Assembly: GCA_024642205.1 (NCBI GenBank)
Contig: JAHEBQ010000006.1
Location: forward strand, 74,283 to 138,282
Reading direction: 5' to 3'
DNA: 64,000 nucleotides
DNA from: Planctomycetaceae bacterium
GTDB taxonomy: Bacteria; Planctomycetota; Planctomycetia; Pirellulales; Pirellulaceae
The first letter of the stretch is position 1, and each line of letters opens with the position of its first letter. The notes below the pieces were generated by a model. The model was not told the DNA's origin and did not search any database. It saw only the letters and a list, made by a program, of their open reading frames with translations. Positions 9,670 to 18,724 of the stretch are shown here, piece after piece. Made by a program: the position numbers and the translations under genes.

Positions 9670-10188
9670 GTGTCCGGTCCGAACGGATGACCTGGCCGAC
9701 GAATCAATCGCAAGATTTGGAAAGCTGCCCGGGGCCCTCGGCACCGTGAACCTGCGGAGATCAAAATGGCGTTGGGGCGGTTCGCACGTCCGCGGCCAGG
9801 ATTCCCGGGAATGATCCGGTTCGAACGGACAGAAAACAGCCAATCGTTGAAAAATCAAGAGCGACTTGACTTTTGGAATCGGTCCGGTCCCGAAATTGGA
9901 TCGAGGTCAGGACGACGCTAAAATTCACTCGGCGGGCGAAAATCAGGCCCATAAACCCCGGAAATTCGTGACCGGAAGCGGATTCTGTTCCGTTGGCACC
10001 GGGTTGTCTCCGTTGACGAATCGGTGAATTCGCGGTATGTTTGAGCAATTGATTTTTCGATTTCAAAAGGTCTTTCTGCGTTTTCATTGTCTTCGCCCTG
10101 GGTTGGAGACAATGAAAACGCAGAAGGACCTTTTGACTAACTATGGCTGTTTTTTTGGCTGCAAACTCAAAGCCACGGTGAATTGCTG
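9670..10188. other. Long leader before the UgpC-like/nusA/infB operon
   Basis: 519 bases with no convincing gene. It contains the very strong hairpin described separately at 10064-10135, then a run of seven T (about 10150-10156), then the short ATPase leader. No clear promoter pair was identified. Confidence 0.5.
10064..10135. repeat. 29-bp near-perfect inverted repeat (large hairpin)
   Basis: The arm at 10064-10092 and the arm at 10107-10135 are reverse complements over 29 bases with one difference, which would be a G-U pair in RNA. The loop is 14 bases (10093-10106). The hairpin ends 53 bases before the ATPase start codon. A stem of this length would be a substrate for RNase III and could control the operon that contains nusA and infB. 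It could also be a remnant of a short mobile repeat. No T-run follows the right arm directly, so it is not a classic terminator. Confidence 0.85.
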
Positions 10189-11436
10189 ATGGCGAAAGTG
10201 TTACTGGAACATGTTACGAAACAATTTCCAGGTGCCACGATGGCGGTTGATGGGGTGTCGCTTGAAATCGAAGATCAGGAGTTTCTGGTGCTTGTGGGAC
10301 CGAGCGGATGTGGCAAAAGCACAACGCTTCGTCTCATCGCCGGACTGGAGGCCTGTACTTCCGGTGTGATTCGGATCGGCGCGCGTGACGTAACAAGCGT
10401 CGCACCCAAGGATCGTGACATCGCGATGGTTTTTCAGAACTATGCGTTGTATCCGCACATGTCGGTTTACAGGAATTTGTCGTTTGGTTTGACGTTGCGT
10501 TTGAATAGAAAATTTGGCGGCGGAGTAATTGGTCGTGGTTTAAGCAAGATTTTTCAACCTCAGCGTGCAGGCGAGTCAGTTCAACTGCGGGCGGAGATTG
10601 ACAACAAGGTTCGGCAGACGGCCTTGCGATTGGGCATTGAACATTTGCTGGATCGCAAACCGCATCAACTGTCCGGCGGTGAACGTCAGCGTGTCGCTCT
10701 AGGGCGTGCGATTGTACGGAATCCGGCGGCATTTTTGTTTGACGAACCCCTTTCCAACCTCGACGCAAAACTTCGCCAACAAATGCGTGTCGAACTCAAA
10801 CGGCTTCATCGGGACTTGGATGCCACGATGATTTACGTTACGCACGACCAGGTCGAAGCGATGACCTTGGGGGATCGCGTGGCCGTGATGAACGATGGAA
10901 GGATACTGCAAGTTGGCAGTCCGCTGGAGATTTACCAGCAGCCTGCCAACCTGTTCGTGGCAAAATTCATTGGCAGCGTGCCAATCAATCTTTGTCCGGG
11001 AACGGTTCGGAGATCCAGTGATCGGGTTCGATTCGATGGAAGATTTCAAATCGAATGGAGAGCCGAATCACCGGGTTTCAAGCGGTTGGGTGGCCTTTTT
11101 GAAGCCGGCCAGTCGGAGTTGAAAGTCGTGATGGGCTTTCGGGCCGAGGACGTTCGCGTCTCCGGCGAAGAAGGTTCGTTCGAAGTCGAGGTGACCGAGA
11201 TCGACCGACTGGGGGAATCGACGATGATTCACTCCAGGGTTTGTGGACATAACGTCGATGGACCCGAAGATGACAATTTGAAAAAGACTGGGTCAACTGA
11301 TGAGACGGTTTTGGTGCGATTGGATCCTGATGCGAAACTGGTATCCGGTGATCGCGTCAACCTGATGGTGGATTCGGGTCGAGTAATGTGGTTTGAGCCC
11401 GTTTCGGGTGAAAATTTACTGAAAGAACAAAAATGA
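10189..11436 (+). CDS. ABC transporter ATPase, MalK/UgpC type (orphan)
   Basis: Nucleotide-binding subunit of the sugar-import type, acting at the cytoplasmic face of the membrane. Walker A is GPSGCGKST (about residues 37-45), the signature is [14 protein letters not shown], Walker B is [12 protein letters not shown], and a TOBE-like C-terminal region follows. Compared with the usual UgpC core there is an insertion of about 30 residues before the signature (around residues 105-135, rich in Gly, Arg and Lys). No permease or binding-protein gene is nearby, so it may serve distant transporters. ATG at 10189 was preferred over a TTG two codons earlier. The stop overlaps the nusA start (ATGA). Confidence 0.85.
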   Translation: MAKVLLEHVTKQFPGATMAVDGVSLEIEDQEFLVLVGPSGCGKSTTLRLIAGLEACTSGVIRIGARDVTSVAPKDRDIAMVFQNYALYPHMSVYRNLSFGLTLRLNRKFGGGVIGRGLSKIFQPQRAGESVQLRAEIDNKVRQTALRLGIEHLLDRKPHQLSGGERQRVALGRAIVRNPAAFLFDEPLSNLDAKLRQQMRVELKRLHRDLDATMIYVTHDQVEAMTLGDRVAVMNDGRILQVGSPLEIYQQPANLFVAKFIGSVPINLCPGTVRRSSDRVRFDGRFQIEWRAESPGFKRLGGLFEAGQSELKVVMGFRAEDVRVSGEEGSFEVEVTEIDRLGESTMIHSRVCGHNVDGPEDDNLKKTGSTDETVLVRLDPDAKLVSGDRVNLMVDSGRVMWFEPVSGENLLKEQK

Positions 11437-12791
11437 ATGCGACCGAAGTACTGCGGATTGTGGATTCACTGCATCGCGAAAAAAATATTGAAAAAGAGAT
11501 TGTTTTCGTGGCGATTGAATCGGCGCTGGTTTCCGCTGCGCGAAAGCATTTTGGTGAAGATGCAGATATTGAATTTATCATTGAGAGAGACTCCGGCCAG
11601 ATCGCCGGCCGCTGCGGTCAGGAAGAACTGGACTATGAAGAAGTCATCGGCCGTATCGGGGCCCAGACTGCCAAGCAGGTCATTATCCAGAAGGTTCGCG
11701 AAGCCGAACGGGATGCGCAGATTGACGAATTCAACGAGATCATTAACGATGTCGTGACCGGTACTGTTCACCGGAACGAAGGCCGGGTGACGACGGTCAC
11801 GCTCGGAAGTGTCGAAGCGATACTTCCTCGGAGCGAACAGATTCCAGGTGAATCGCACCAGCCCAACGAGCGAATTCGGGCGTTGGTCACGGAAGTCAAA
11901 GCCCAGGGAAGCCGTGTGAAAGTCGTGCTTTCCCGAACCCGGCCCGTGTTCGTTCAGCGGTTGTTTGAAAGTGAGATTCCCGAGATCGCCGACGGCGTGA
12001 TCACCATCAACGCGATCTCGCGTGAACCCGGTTACCGTTCCAAGGTCGCGGTCAGCAGCATTGACAGCAAGGTCGATTGCGTGGGGGCCTGCGTTGGCGT
12101 TCGCGGAAATCGGATCAAAATGGTCATTGATGAACTGGCCGGTGAACGCATTGATATCGTGCGATTTGATGAAGATCCGCTGCAAATGATCCCCAATGCC
12201 CTCCAGCCTGCCGAAGTCGACGAAGTAATTTTATGCCAGATGATGGGCCGGGCCATCGTGCTTGTCCGGGAAGACCAATTGTCCCTGGCCATCGGAAAAC
12301 GAGGCCAAAACGTGCGTTTGGCCAGCAAATTGTGCACCTGGGACATCGAAATCATGACCCAGGGGGAGCTCGAACAGCAGATCGACCGAGCAGTCCAGGG
12401 TTTTTGCAAGCTCCAGGGAGTTGACGAAGAATTGGCAAATCGTCTGGTGGGAGAGGGCTATTTGTCTTACGATGATCTTTCAGTGATTGAACCCTCTGAT
12501 CTGATGACGATGGGTAATTTGACAGAAGAGCAGGTCGATGCAATCGTTGAACAGGCAGACGTGTTAGCTCAAGAAGCTGAAATTCGCGAAGCCGAAGAAA
12601 AAAGAGCCAGGAAAACTGCTGCAGCAATCGCGTCCGCCGAAGCGAAACAGGCGGAAGCGGAAAAGCAGGCTTTGGCTCAAGCCGCCGCCAAGGCAGCGGA
12701 AGACGAGGCTGCCGATTCAACCGGATCGGCTGGCCTACCTGAGTCCACTGGCGATGGTGCAGGTGTTGAACCTGTAACGCCATCGGAGTAG
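11433..12791 (+). CDS. nusA: Transcription termination/antitermination factor NusA
   Basis: Binds RNA polymerase and RNA to control pausing, termination and antitermination. An N-terminal polymerase-binding domain, an S1 domain ([19 protein letters not shown]) and two KH domains ([38 protein letters not shown]) are recognisable in order. The C-terminal region has a helix-hairpin-helix-like acidic stretch and an Ala/Glu/Lys-rich tail. At 452 residues it is of ordinary length. The ATG overlaps the stop of the upstream ATPase by four bases, implying translational coupling. infB follows 231 bases downstream. Confidence 0.93.
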   Translation: MNATEVLRIVDSLHREKNIEKEIVFVAIESALVSAARKHFGEDADIEFIIERDSGQIAGRCGQEELDYEEVIGRIGAQTAKQVIIQKVREAERDAQIDEFNEIINDVVTGTVHRNEGRVTTVTLGSVEAILPRSEQIPGESHQPNERIRALVTEVKAQGSRVKVVLSRTRPVFVQRLFESEIPEIADGVITINAISREPGYRSKVAVSSIDSKVDCVGACVGVRGNRIKMVIDELAGERIDIVRFDEDPLQMIPNALQPAEVDEVILCQMMGRAIVLVREDQLSLAIGKRGQNVRLASKLCTWDIEIMTQGELEQQIDRAVQGFCKLQGVDEELANRLVGEGYLSYDDLSVIEPSDLMTMGNLTEEQVDAIVEQADVLAQEAEIREAEEKRARKTAAAIASAEAKQAEAEKQALAQAAAKAAEDEAADSTGSAGLPESTGDGAGVEPVTPSE

Positions 12792-12885
12792 ACAAAATTA
12801 CTTTTAGTCGGATGAGGTCTTTCTGATGCGAATCAGTTTCCGTGATCCGAAGAATTATATAACCGTGTCTGTGCCAAGTATTGGT

Positions 12886-12897
12886 GTCAACGTTGAC
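12886..12897. repeat. 12-bp perfect palindrome between nusA and infB
   Basis: GTCAACGTTGAC is its own reverse complement, and the flanks add GTGTC/GACAC at 12884-12888 and 12901-12905. It lies in the 231-base nusA-infB spacer and could be a protein-binding site or part of an RNA fold. Function not known. Confidence 0.45.
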
Positions 12898-13022
12898 GTC
12901 GACACTATTTCACTTTTCGGCAGAGGGGACGATTTATGTAGAGCAAATTGGCAATTAGCGGCAGTTGGAAATTTCTGTTGGTGGAAGTTCGACTGCCCAA
13001 CAAAGAAGGAAGGTCACGCCTC

Positions 13023-15854
13023 GTGCCCGTACGCATTTACGCGTTTGCAAAAGAACTTGGGCTTGATAACAAGCAATTGCTTGAGATTTGCGAAAAGGCA
13101 AATATCAAGGGTAAAGGCTCTGCGCTAGCCAGTCTCGAAGACCACGAAATTGTCATCGTCAAGGAGTTCATGTCTGGAGGCGATTCAGTCAAGGAAGAGC
13201 CGGTGGCTGATCTCGCGGTTCCCGTCCGCCCTGTTCGCCCCCTGACAGCCAAAAAGAAGATCGGTGAGATTCTCACTCCGGTCTCGACCCCAACCGGAGT
13301 CGACGAAGACATTGATTCCGTTCAGGATGACGACGAAGAAATCGTTGCAGATACTGTTCAAACGGATGCCACTCAGTCCGCGGCGAAGTCTTCCAAGGGC
13401 ACCACCCGGCGCCGCGGAAGTTTGCTGGACCGAATCAAGGGTGTGAAGTCGACGGACGCCGATTCGTTGGCCGAGACCACGGTGACTGAGAAACCAGCTC
13501 CCGCAAAACCCACGGGCCCCACCAGAAACGTCGCTCGTACACAGGTCCCGCTGGCTCCGCGCCGACCTGGCGTCGCGCCGACGAGACGTCCACTCAAGGA
13601 CCTTGACCGAAGTGGCAAGTCCGCCGATGAAACTCCGAAAAAGGATAGTCCCAAACGGAAATCTGGTGTGGCGAATATCCGATTCGCAGCCATGCCCGAT
13701 GTAAAACAGCCGGTACCTGGCAAGCATACTGGTGAAAAAATCCAGAAGCCGGATATCGCTTTGCCACAGGACGCCATCAAGAGCGTCAAGTCCGGTGCCG
13801 GTGCAGCGCCGTTGGAACACCTGACCAAATCCAAAAACAAAAAGAAAAAAGGCAAGTCTGCCGATGTCGAAGAGTTGATCGATGATGCCCCGGCCAAGCG
13901 AGCGTTGGGTGGTCGACGTGAGCGGACGCCACGCGACGAAGGCACGATGGGAGCACGGCCCACACGCAGTGGCCGCCGCCCAGCGGTCCGCAACCAGTCG
14001 AACTTCCGGCGCCGCCAGCGATCGGGTCCGTCCGTCAACACCGCCGCGCCCCGTAAGGAAAGCGTTGTGCTTCAACTCCCCTGCACGGTTCGGGAATTCT
14101 CAGAAGCAGCCGGTGTTCCCAAAGTTCAGGTCCTTTTGACGATCAAACAACTGGGAGATGAGTCCAACAAGAACATCAATTCGCCCATTGACGATGAGAT
14201 GGTCGAGTTGCTTGCCGAGCAACTCGGTGTGGAACTGGAAATCCGGGAGTTTCAATCGCTTGAGGACGAGTTGATCGCCGAGTTCGATGTTGAAAGCGAA
14301 GATCCAGATGCGCTGGCGCACCGTGCCCCGATCGTCACCTTTCTCGGACACGTCGATCACGGCAAGACATCGTTGCTCGACGCATTGATCGGAATCGATG
14401 TTGTTTCTGGTGAAGCCGGCGGAATTACCCAGCACATTCGGGCCTATGAGATCAAGAAGGGTGACCACAAGATCGCGTTCGTCGATACGCCGGGCCACGA
14501 AGCGTTCACCGAAATGCGGGCTCGTGGTGCTAACGTGACCGATATCGCAGTCCTGGTGGTCGCCGCTGATGACGGCATCATGCCCCAAACCGAAGAAGCC
14601 ATCAGCCACGCGAAAGCGGCCGGCGTCCCGATTATTGTCGCGCTCAATAAAATCGACCTGCCCGGTGTAACGGCGGAGAAAGCGCTTCAGGACCTCGCCG
14701 CACACGAGTTGCTTCCCAGTGAATGGGGTGGTGAAACGGAAGTCGTCAAAACCAGTGCGATTACTGGTGTCGGACTGGACGAGCTGCTCGAGACCATTTT
14801 GGTAACCGCGGAGTTGCATGAATACAAAGCCAACTTTTCACGACCAGCCTTCGGGACGTGTCTTGAAGCGGAACAGCAATCTGACCGTGGTGTTGTCGCC
14901 AAAATGATGGTCCAGGGCGGAACGCTCAACGTTGGCGATATCATCGTTTGCGGTGGCGCGTTTGGAAAAGTGAAAGCGATGCACGATACACTGCGTCCAA
15001 AAAAGAAACTCAAAACCGCGGAACCGTCGACCCCGGTCAACTTGACCGGATTGGACATCGCACCTGGAGCCGGCGACAAGTTTTACGTCGTCGATGATGT
15101 CGCCAAGGCACGCGAAATTGCGGCAACACGCGTCCATCGCGGGAAAGTTGAACAGGTTGGCGGTCGTTCGGTCGAAACGTCGCTCGATGAGTTCCAGAAA
15201 CTGCTCGAGTCGGGCAATCTGTCCCGGAACTCCGAGGACATGGTGACGTTGAACCTGATCATTCGGGCTGACGTGAAAGGCTCGATCGAAGCGATTCAAA
15301 AAGAACTGGGAAAAATCTCGCACCCCGAAGTCGAAATCAAAATCCTTCAGGCGCTGGCCGGCGGCATTTCCGTCGGCGATGTTCGACTGGCGCATGCATC
15401 CTCAGGTGTCATCGTCGGTTTCAATGTCGTCGCCAACGAAGAAGCCAGATCGCTGGCCGATGAACTGGGCGTTGAGATTCGCCGCTACGACGTGATTTAC
15501 AAAATCACGGATGACCTTAAGGCCACGCTCGAAGGTCGGCTGAAACCGGAAGAGCAGATTGTCGAGCTGGGAATGGCGATGGTGCTCAGAACTTTCAGCG
15601 TCAGCAAGACCGGAATGATTGCCGGATGTCGCGTGATGCGAGGCTCGGTCCAGCGTGAATGCCGCATGCGAGTGATTCGGGACCAAACCGTAATTGGTGA
15701 CTATCCGATTGAATCGCTCAAACGTGAAAAGGATGACGCCAAAGAAGTCCAGCGAGGAATGGAATGCGGTATCAAGCTCGAGAAATTCAATGACATCAAG
15801 GAAGGTGATACGCTCGAAGCCTACAAGATCGAAGAAGTCGCTCGAACCTTGTAA
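13023..15854 (+). CDS. infB: Translation initiation factor IF-2
   Basis: GTPase that brings initiator tRNA to the small ribosomal subunit. Start chosen at GTG 13023, which gives [13 protein letters not shown], the normal IF-2 opening; GGAAGG lies nine bases upstream, and an open frame reaching further back has no support. An N-terminal IF2_N element is followed by about 350 residues of basic, Pro/Lys-rich linker and a second N element ([20 protein letters not shown]). The G domain has G1 [17 protein letters not shown] and NKID, followed by domains II to IV. At 943 residues it is a full-length large-form IF-2. Confidence 0.95.
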   Translation: MPVRIYAFAKELGLDNKQLLEICEKANIKGKGSALASLEDHEIVIVKEFMSGGDSVKEEPVADLAVPVRPVRPLTAKKKIGEILTPVSTPTGVDEDIDSVQDDDEEIVADTVQTDATQSAAKSSKGTTRRRGSLLDRIKGVKSTDADSLAETTVTEKPAPAKPTGPTRNVARTQVPLAPRRPGVAPTRRPLKDLDRSGKSADETPKKDSPKRKSGVANIRFAAMPDVKQPVPGKHTGEKIQKPDIALPQDAIKSVKSGAGAAPLEHLTKSKNKKKKGKSADVEELIDDAPAKRALGGRRERTPRDEGTMGARPTRSGRRPAVRNQSNFRRRQRSGPSVNTAAPRKESVVLQLPCTVREFSEAAGVPKVQVLLTIKQLGDESNKNINSPIDDEMVELLAEQLGVELEIREFQSLEDELIAEFDVESEDPDALAHRAPIVTFLGHVDHGKTSLLDALIGIDVVSGEAGGITQHIRAYEIKKGDHKIAFVDTPGHEAFTEMRARGANVTDIAVLVVAADDGIMPQTEEAISHAKAAGVPIIVALNKIDLPGVTAEKALQDLAAHELLPSEWGGETEVVKTSAITGVGLDELLETILVTAELHEYKANFSRPAFGTCLEAEQQSDRGVVAKMMVQGGTLNVGDIIVCGGAFGKVKAMHDTLRPKKKLKTAEPSTPVNLTGLDIAPGAGDKFYVVDDVAKAREIAATRVHRGKVEQVGGRSVETSLDEFQKLLESGNLSRNSEDMVTLNLIIRADVKGSIEAIQKELGKISHPEVEIKILQALAGGISVGDVRLAHASSGVIVGFNVVANEEARSLADELGVEIRRYDVIYKITDDLKATLEGRLKPEEQIVELGMAMVLRTFSVSKTGMIAGCRVMRGSVQRECRMRVIRDQTVIGDYPIESLKREKDDAKEVQRGMECGIKLEKFNDIKEGDTLEAYKIEEVARTL

Positions 15855-15929
15855 CGTCGAGACTTGTTGGCGAGCCGCGACTCGCTCACCGTTGTCATTC
15901 GTACAGAGTTATTTTCCAGGCCAACAAAT

Positions 15930-16457
15930 ATGAGTTCCCGCCGCGTCCTAAAAGCCGCCCAAGCCATCCGTGAAGTGGTCAGCATGGCCATTATCGCTGA
16001 TCTCAAGGATCCTCGAATTCAGGACGTGACGGTGACCCTTGTCGAGGTTACGCCCGATATGAGACAGGCGAAAGTAAACGTCTCGGTGATGGGAGATGAA
16101 ACCAAACAGAATCTTTGTATCCGCGGTCTGCAGAGTTCGGCTGGCTACCTTCAGCAGAAGATTGGCAAGCGAATTGACACACGATACACGCCGCGACTCC
16201 AGTTTGTGCTCGATAAAGGAATCAAGCATGCCATGCTGGTCACGCGGATTCTCGAGGAAGTCATTCCCAGGGAACGGGAGGGCACCGAATTGGACCCACC
16301 GGAAACGGAAGAAGGCAACGTGCTTTCGGACGCCGAGGCAAGGAAGGTCGTCCAACAACACGACAAGATGGAAACCGATCCAGCCAGCCCGGAAGAATTT
16401 GGCCCGGGGGCTTTCGATCATGACGTCGTGACCGATCGTGCCGAGGATCCGACCTGA
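15930..16457 (+). CDS. rbfA: 30S ribosome-binding factor RbfA
   Basis: Binds the 30S subunit during late 16S rRNA maturation. The KH-type RbfA fold is recognisable from RRVLKAAQAIREVVSMAI through LKDPRIQDVTVTLVEVTPD to RYTPRLQFVLDKGI. The ATG at 15930 matches the family start; the frame upstream lacks homology. The last 50 residues are an acidic extension beyond the usual RbfA domain. It follows infB by 75 bases, completing the common nusA-infB-rbfA order. Confidence 0.9.
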   Translation: MSSRRVLKAAQAIREVVSMAIIADLKDPRIQDVTVTLVEVTPDMRQAKVNVSVMGDETKQNLCIRGLQSSAGYLQQKIGKRIDTRYTPRLQFVLDKGIKHAMLVTRILEEVIPREREGTELDPPETEEGNVLSDAEARKVVQQHDKMETDPASPEEFGPGAFDHDVVTDRAEDPT

Positions 16458-16594
16458 ATTGCCAGGTTTGCTGCTCGCGGGGAGCCAATTCGTAAGGAAT
16501 TCAGTTCCCGGCGATGACGAAAACAGACTCGTGATTATTCTGGAACGTTTACCTATTTCAATCCAATTTGGTTCAACTGCATCAAAGAGAATAA

Positions 16595-17524
16595 ATGTCC
16601 GCGAAAAACAGAGCTGATCTGATCACCAAACTGCACAAGTTTGTCAAGAAAGAATATCGGGTCGTTTCCCCTCCATCGAACCGGTCGGTGCTGGAACACA
16701 TGATTTATGGTTGCTGTCTGGAAAATTCAACATTCGAGGCGGCGGATGAGGCGTTTGCCAAGCTCCAGGAGAACTATTTCGACTGGAACGAGGTTCGAGT
16801 CACGACCACGGCGGAACTGGCCGAAGCGTGCCGGAGCCTGTCCAATCCCCAGGATGCCGCTACCAGCCTGAAGAAAACCCTGCACGGGGTTTTCGAACAC
16901 TACTACCAGTTCGATCTGGATTTTCTGCGGAAAGAAAACCTCAGCAAAGCCGTTCAGACGTTTCAGAAATTCAACGGCGTTTCGCCGTTCATCGTTTCCT
17001 ATACCTCGCAACACGGACTTGGTGGACATTCGATTCCCATCGACAAATCAACGATGAGTTTGTTCTATGTGTTGGAGATTGTTTCCGAAAACGAAGCCGA
17101 CAAGGATCGCGTACCGGGACTGGAACGCACGATTGCCAAGGCCAAAGGCACCGAGTTCTTTGTCCTGGTTCACCAGTTGTCTGTCGCGTTTGCCAGTTCG
17201 CCGTTCAATGCTGCAATCCGTGAAAAACTGGTCAAGATAAACCCGACGGCGAAGGAGCGTTTTCCCAAACGAGGTGGGAAAAAGAAGGAGGCTCCAAAAA
17301 CGGCCGCCCAGGCAGCCACCAAAACGACCAAGACCGACGCTGCAAAACCCAAGCCGTCAGCGACACCAACCAGGAAGGCGACGAAAAAGGCCGCCGCCTC
17401 GGCAGCTCAACGGGCCAAGCCCGCCAGCAAACCGGCCAAAAAAGTAACCAAAAAGAAACCCCCCCAGCGCACCGCAAAAAAGAAATCGACGACCAATCGA
17501 CTTTCCAAGAAAAAGCCCCGTTAG
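16595..17524 (+). CDS. Degenerate HhH-GPD (endonuclease III-like) protein with histone-H1-like tail
   Basis: The N-terminal 220 residues can be aligned by eye with the HhH-GPD DNA glycosylase fold. The hairpin FNGVS plus the stretch to IPIDKS sits in the same register as the LPGVG and VDTH motifs of endonuclease III. In that register the catalytic Asp is kept (Asp150), but the catalytic Lys is Phe132, and the iron-sulfur cluster cysteines are absent. The last 85 residues are rich in Lys, Ala, Pro and Thr (KKAA, AKPASKPAKK), like histone H1 or bacterial HctB-type tails, and probably bind DNA without sequence preference. This suggests a DNA-binding or monofunctional glycosylase-like role. It is not a recognised family member, and the fold call is inference. 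Confidence 0.55.
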   Translation: MSAKNRADLITKLHKFVKKEYRVVSPPSNRSVLEHMIYGCCLENSTFEAADEAFAKLQENYFDWNEVRVTTTAELAEACRSLSNPQDAATSLKKTLHGVFEHYYQFDLDFLRKENLSKAVQTFQKFNGVSPFIVSYTSQHGLGGHSIPIDKSTMSLFYVLEIVSENEADKDRVPGLERTIAKAKGTEFFVLVHQLSVAFASSPFNAAIREKLVKINPTAKERFPKRGGKKKEAPKTAAQAATKTTKTDAAKPKPSATPTRKATKKAAASAAQRAKPASKPAKKVTKKKPPQRTAKKKSTTNRLSKKKPR

Positions 17525-17791
17525 CATTCCGGCGGGTCCAGCCCGGCATGCCCGAGAGCAAAACGGTCATCCGGGGCAACAAGCAACTTCCGCAGCTGAC
17601 ATTCCTGTTGGTTCAGAGGACAGGACATCGCCTGTTTCATCTTCCGGTGATGGCTTCGATTCGACGACTGACCCGGTTCAAGATGGTAGCTCCACGCCGG
17701 CAAGGTTCTGTGTCAGAGCGATCCGGAAGAAAATTTCCTGTCACATTCTGGATTGACAGAAACGCGATTCCAAGAACGGAGAGGTAAACCG

Positions 17792-18547
17792 ATGGCAGGC
17801 CACAGCAAGTGGGCAAACATCAAGCACAAGAAAGCCGCAACCGATGCCAAACGCGGCAAGGCTTGGAGCAAGCTTTCCAAAGCCATTATCGTAGCGGCCA
17901 AAGCTGGCGGCCCGGATCCCGATGGTAATATTCGCCTCCGCACGGCAATCCAGGATGCCAAGGCCGTAAGTATGCCCAAGGAAAATATTGAACGAGCAAT
18001 CAAAAAAGGATCCGGAGAATCGGGTGGTGATGACTATGAAGAAATCATCTACGAAGGCTATGCTGCCGCAGGTGTCGCGGTCATGTGCGATATTTTGACT
18101 GACAATCGAAACCGAACGGCCCCGGAACTGCGAAAGCTGTTCGAAAAGGGTGGCGGAGAAATGGGGCGAACTGGATGCGTGAGCTACCTGTTCGACCGCA
18201 AGGGACTATTCATTGTTGCCTGTGACTCGGTGGACGAAGAAAAAGTCATGGAAGTGGCAATGGAAGCCGGAGCAGAAGACATCTCCATTTCTGATGACAA
18301 CTTTGAAATTGTCTGCGATCCCAACGTTTATACCCTGATCGGTGATGCCCTGGATTCAGCCGGAATCATCTGTGACTCAAAACAGGTTACGCGGATCCCA
18401 CAGACGACGGTGGACCTCGACGTCGATGACGCCCGCAAGGTCCTCAAGCTGATGGAGGCCCTGGATGACCATGACGATGTCCAGTCTGTCTCTGCCAATT
18501 TCAACATATCCGACGAAGCCCTGGCGGTGATTGGGGAAGAGGCGTAG
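17792..18547 (+). CDS. YebC/PmpR (TACO1) family protein
   Basis: MAGHSKWANIKHKKAATDAK at the ATG of 17792 is the family hallmark, so the extra codons upstream are excluded; GGAGAGG precedes the start. The 251-residue length is normal. YebC proteins were named as transcriptional regulators, while more recent work links the family to translation of difficult codon runs such as polyproline. Which applies here cannot be told. A GCCTGT/ACAGGC hairpin with TTTT follows the stop at 18592-18611. Confidence 0.92.
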   Translation: MAGHSKWANIKHKKAATDAKRGKAWSKLSKAIIVAAKAGGPDPDGNIRLRTAIQDAKAVSMPKENIERAIKKGSGESGGDDYEEIIYEGYAAAGVAVMCDILTDNRNRTAPELRKLFEKGGGEMGRTGCVSYLFDRKGLFIVACDSVDEEKVMEVAMEAGAEDISISDDNFEIVCDPNVYTLIGDALDSAGIICDSKQVTRIPQTTVDLDVDDARKVLKLMEALDDHDDVQSVSANFNISDEALAVIGEEA

Positions 18548-18591
18548 GCGAATATGGCATTTCGCAGGACGAAACCGCGCTCATGGCCGCC

Positions 18592-18611
18592 GCCTGTCGC
18601 AACAGGCTTTT
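18592..18611 (+). terminator. Candidate intrinsic terminator after the YebC gene
   Basis: GCCTGT, a four-base loop CGCA and ACAGGC form a perfect six-base-pair stem followed by TTTT. It lies 45 bases after the stop and before the convergent glycyl-tRNA synthetase gene. The U-run is short, so the call is moderate. Confidence 0.45.
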
Positions 18612-18724
18612 GGCTCACGACCCCACACCTGCCCTTCCTTCGACACTCGTACACGATCTGATCTCGAATCCCGACTGCCCTTCCTGGTTGCGAGTGGACA
18701 GTCAGTTTGGCGTTGGTGGCCAAC

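Noticed and set aside
12948-13022. 25-residue extension of IF-2
   Set aside because: The family start MPVRIYA and a strong ribosome site support GTG 13023.
12826-13128. 100-residue open frame in the nusA-infB spacer
   Set aside because: It overlaps the start of infB in another frame and has no recognisable motif, although a GAGG lies upstream of its ATG.
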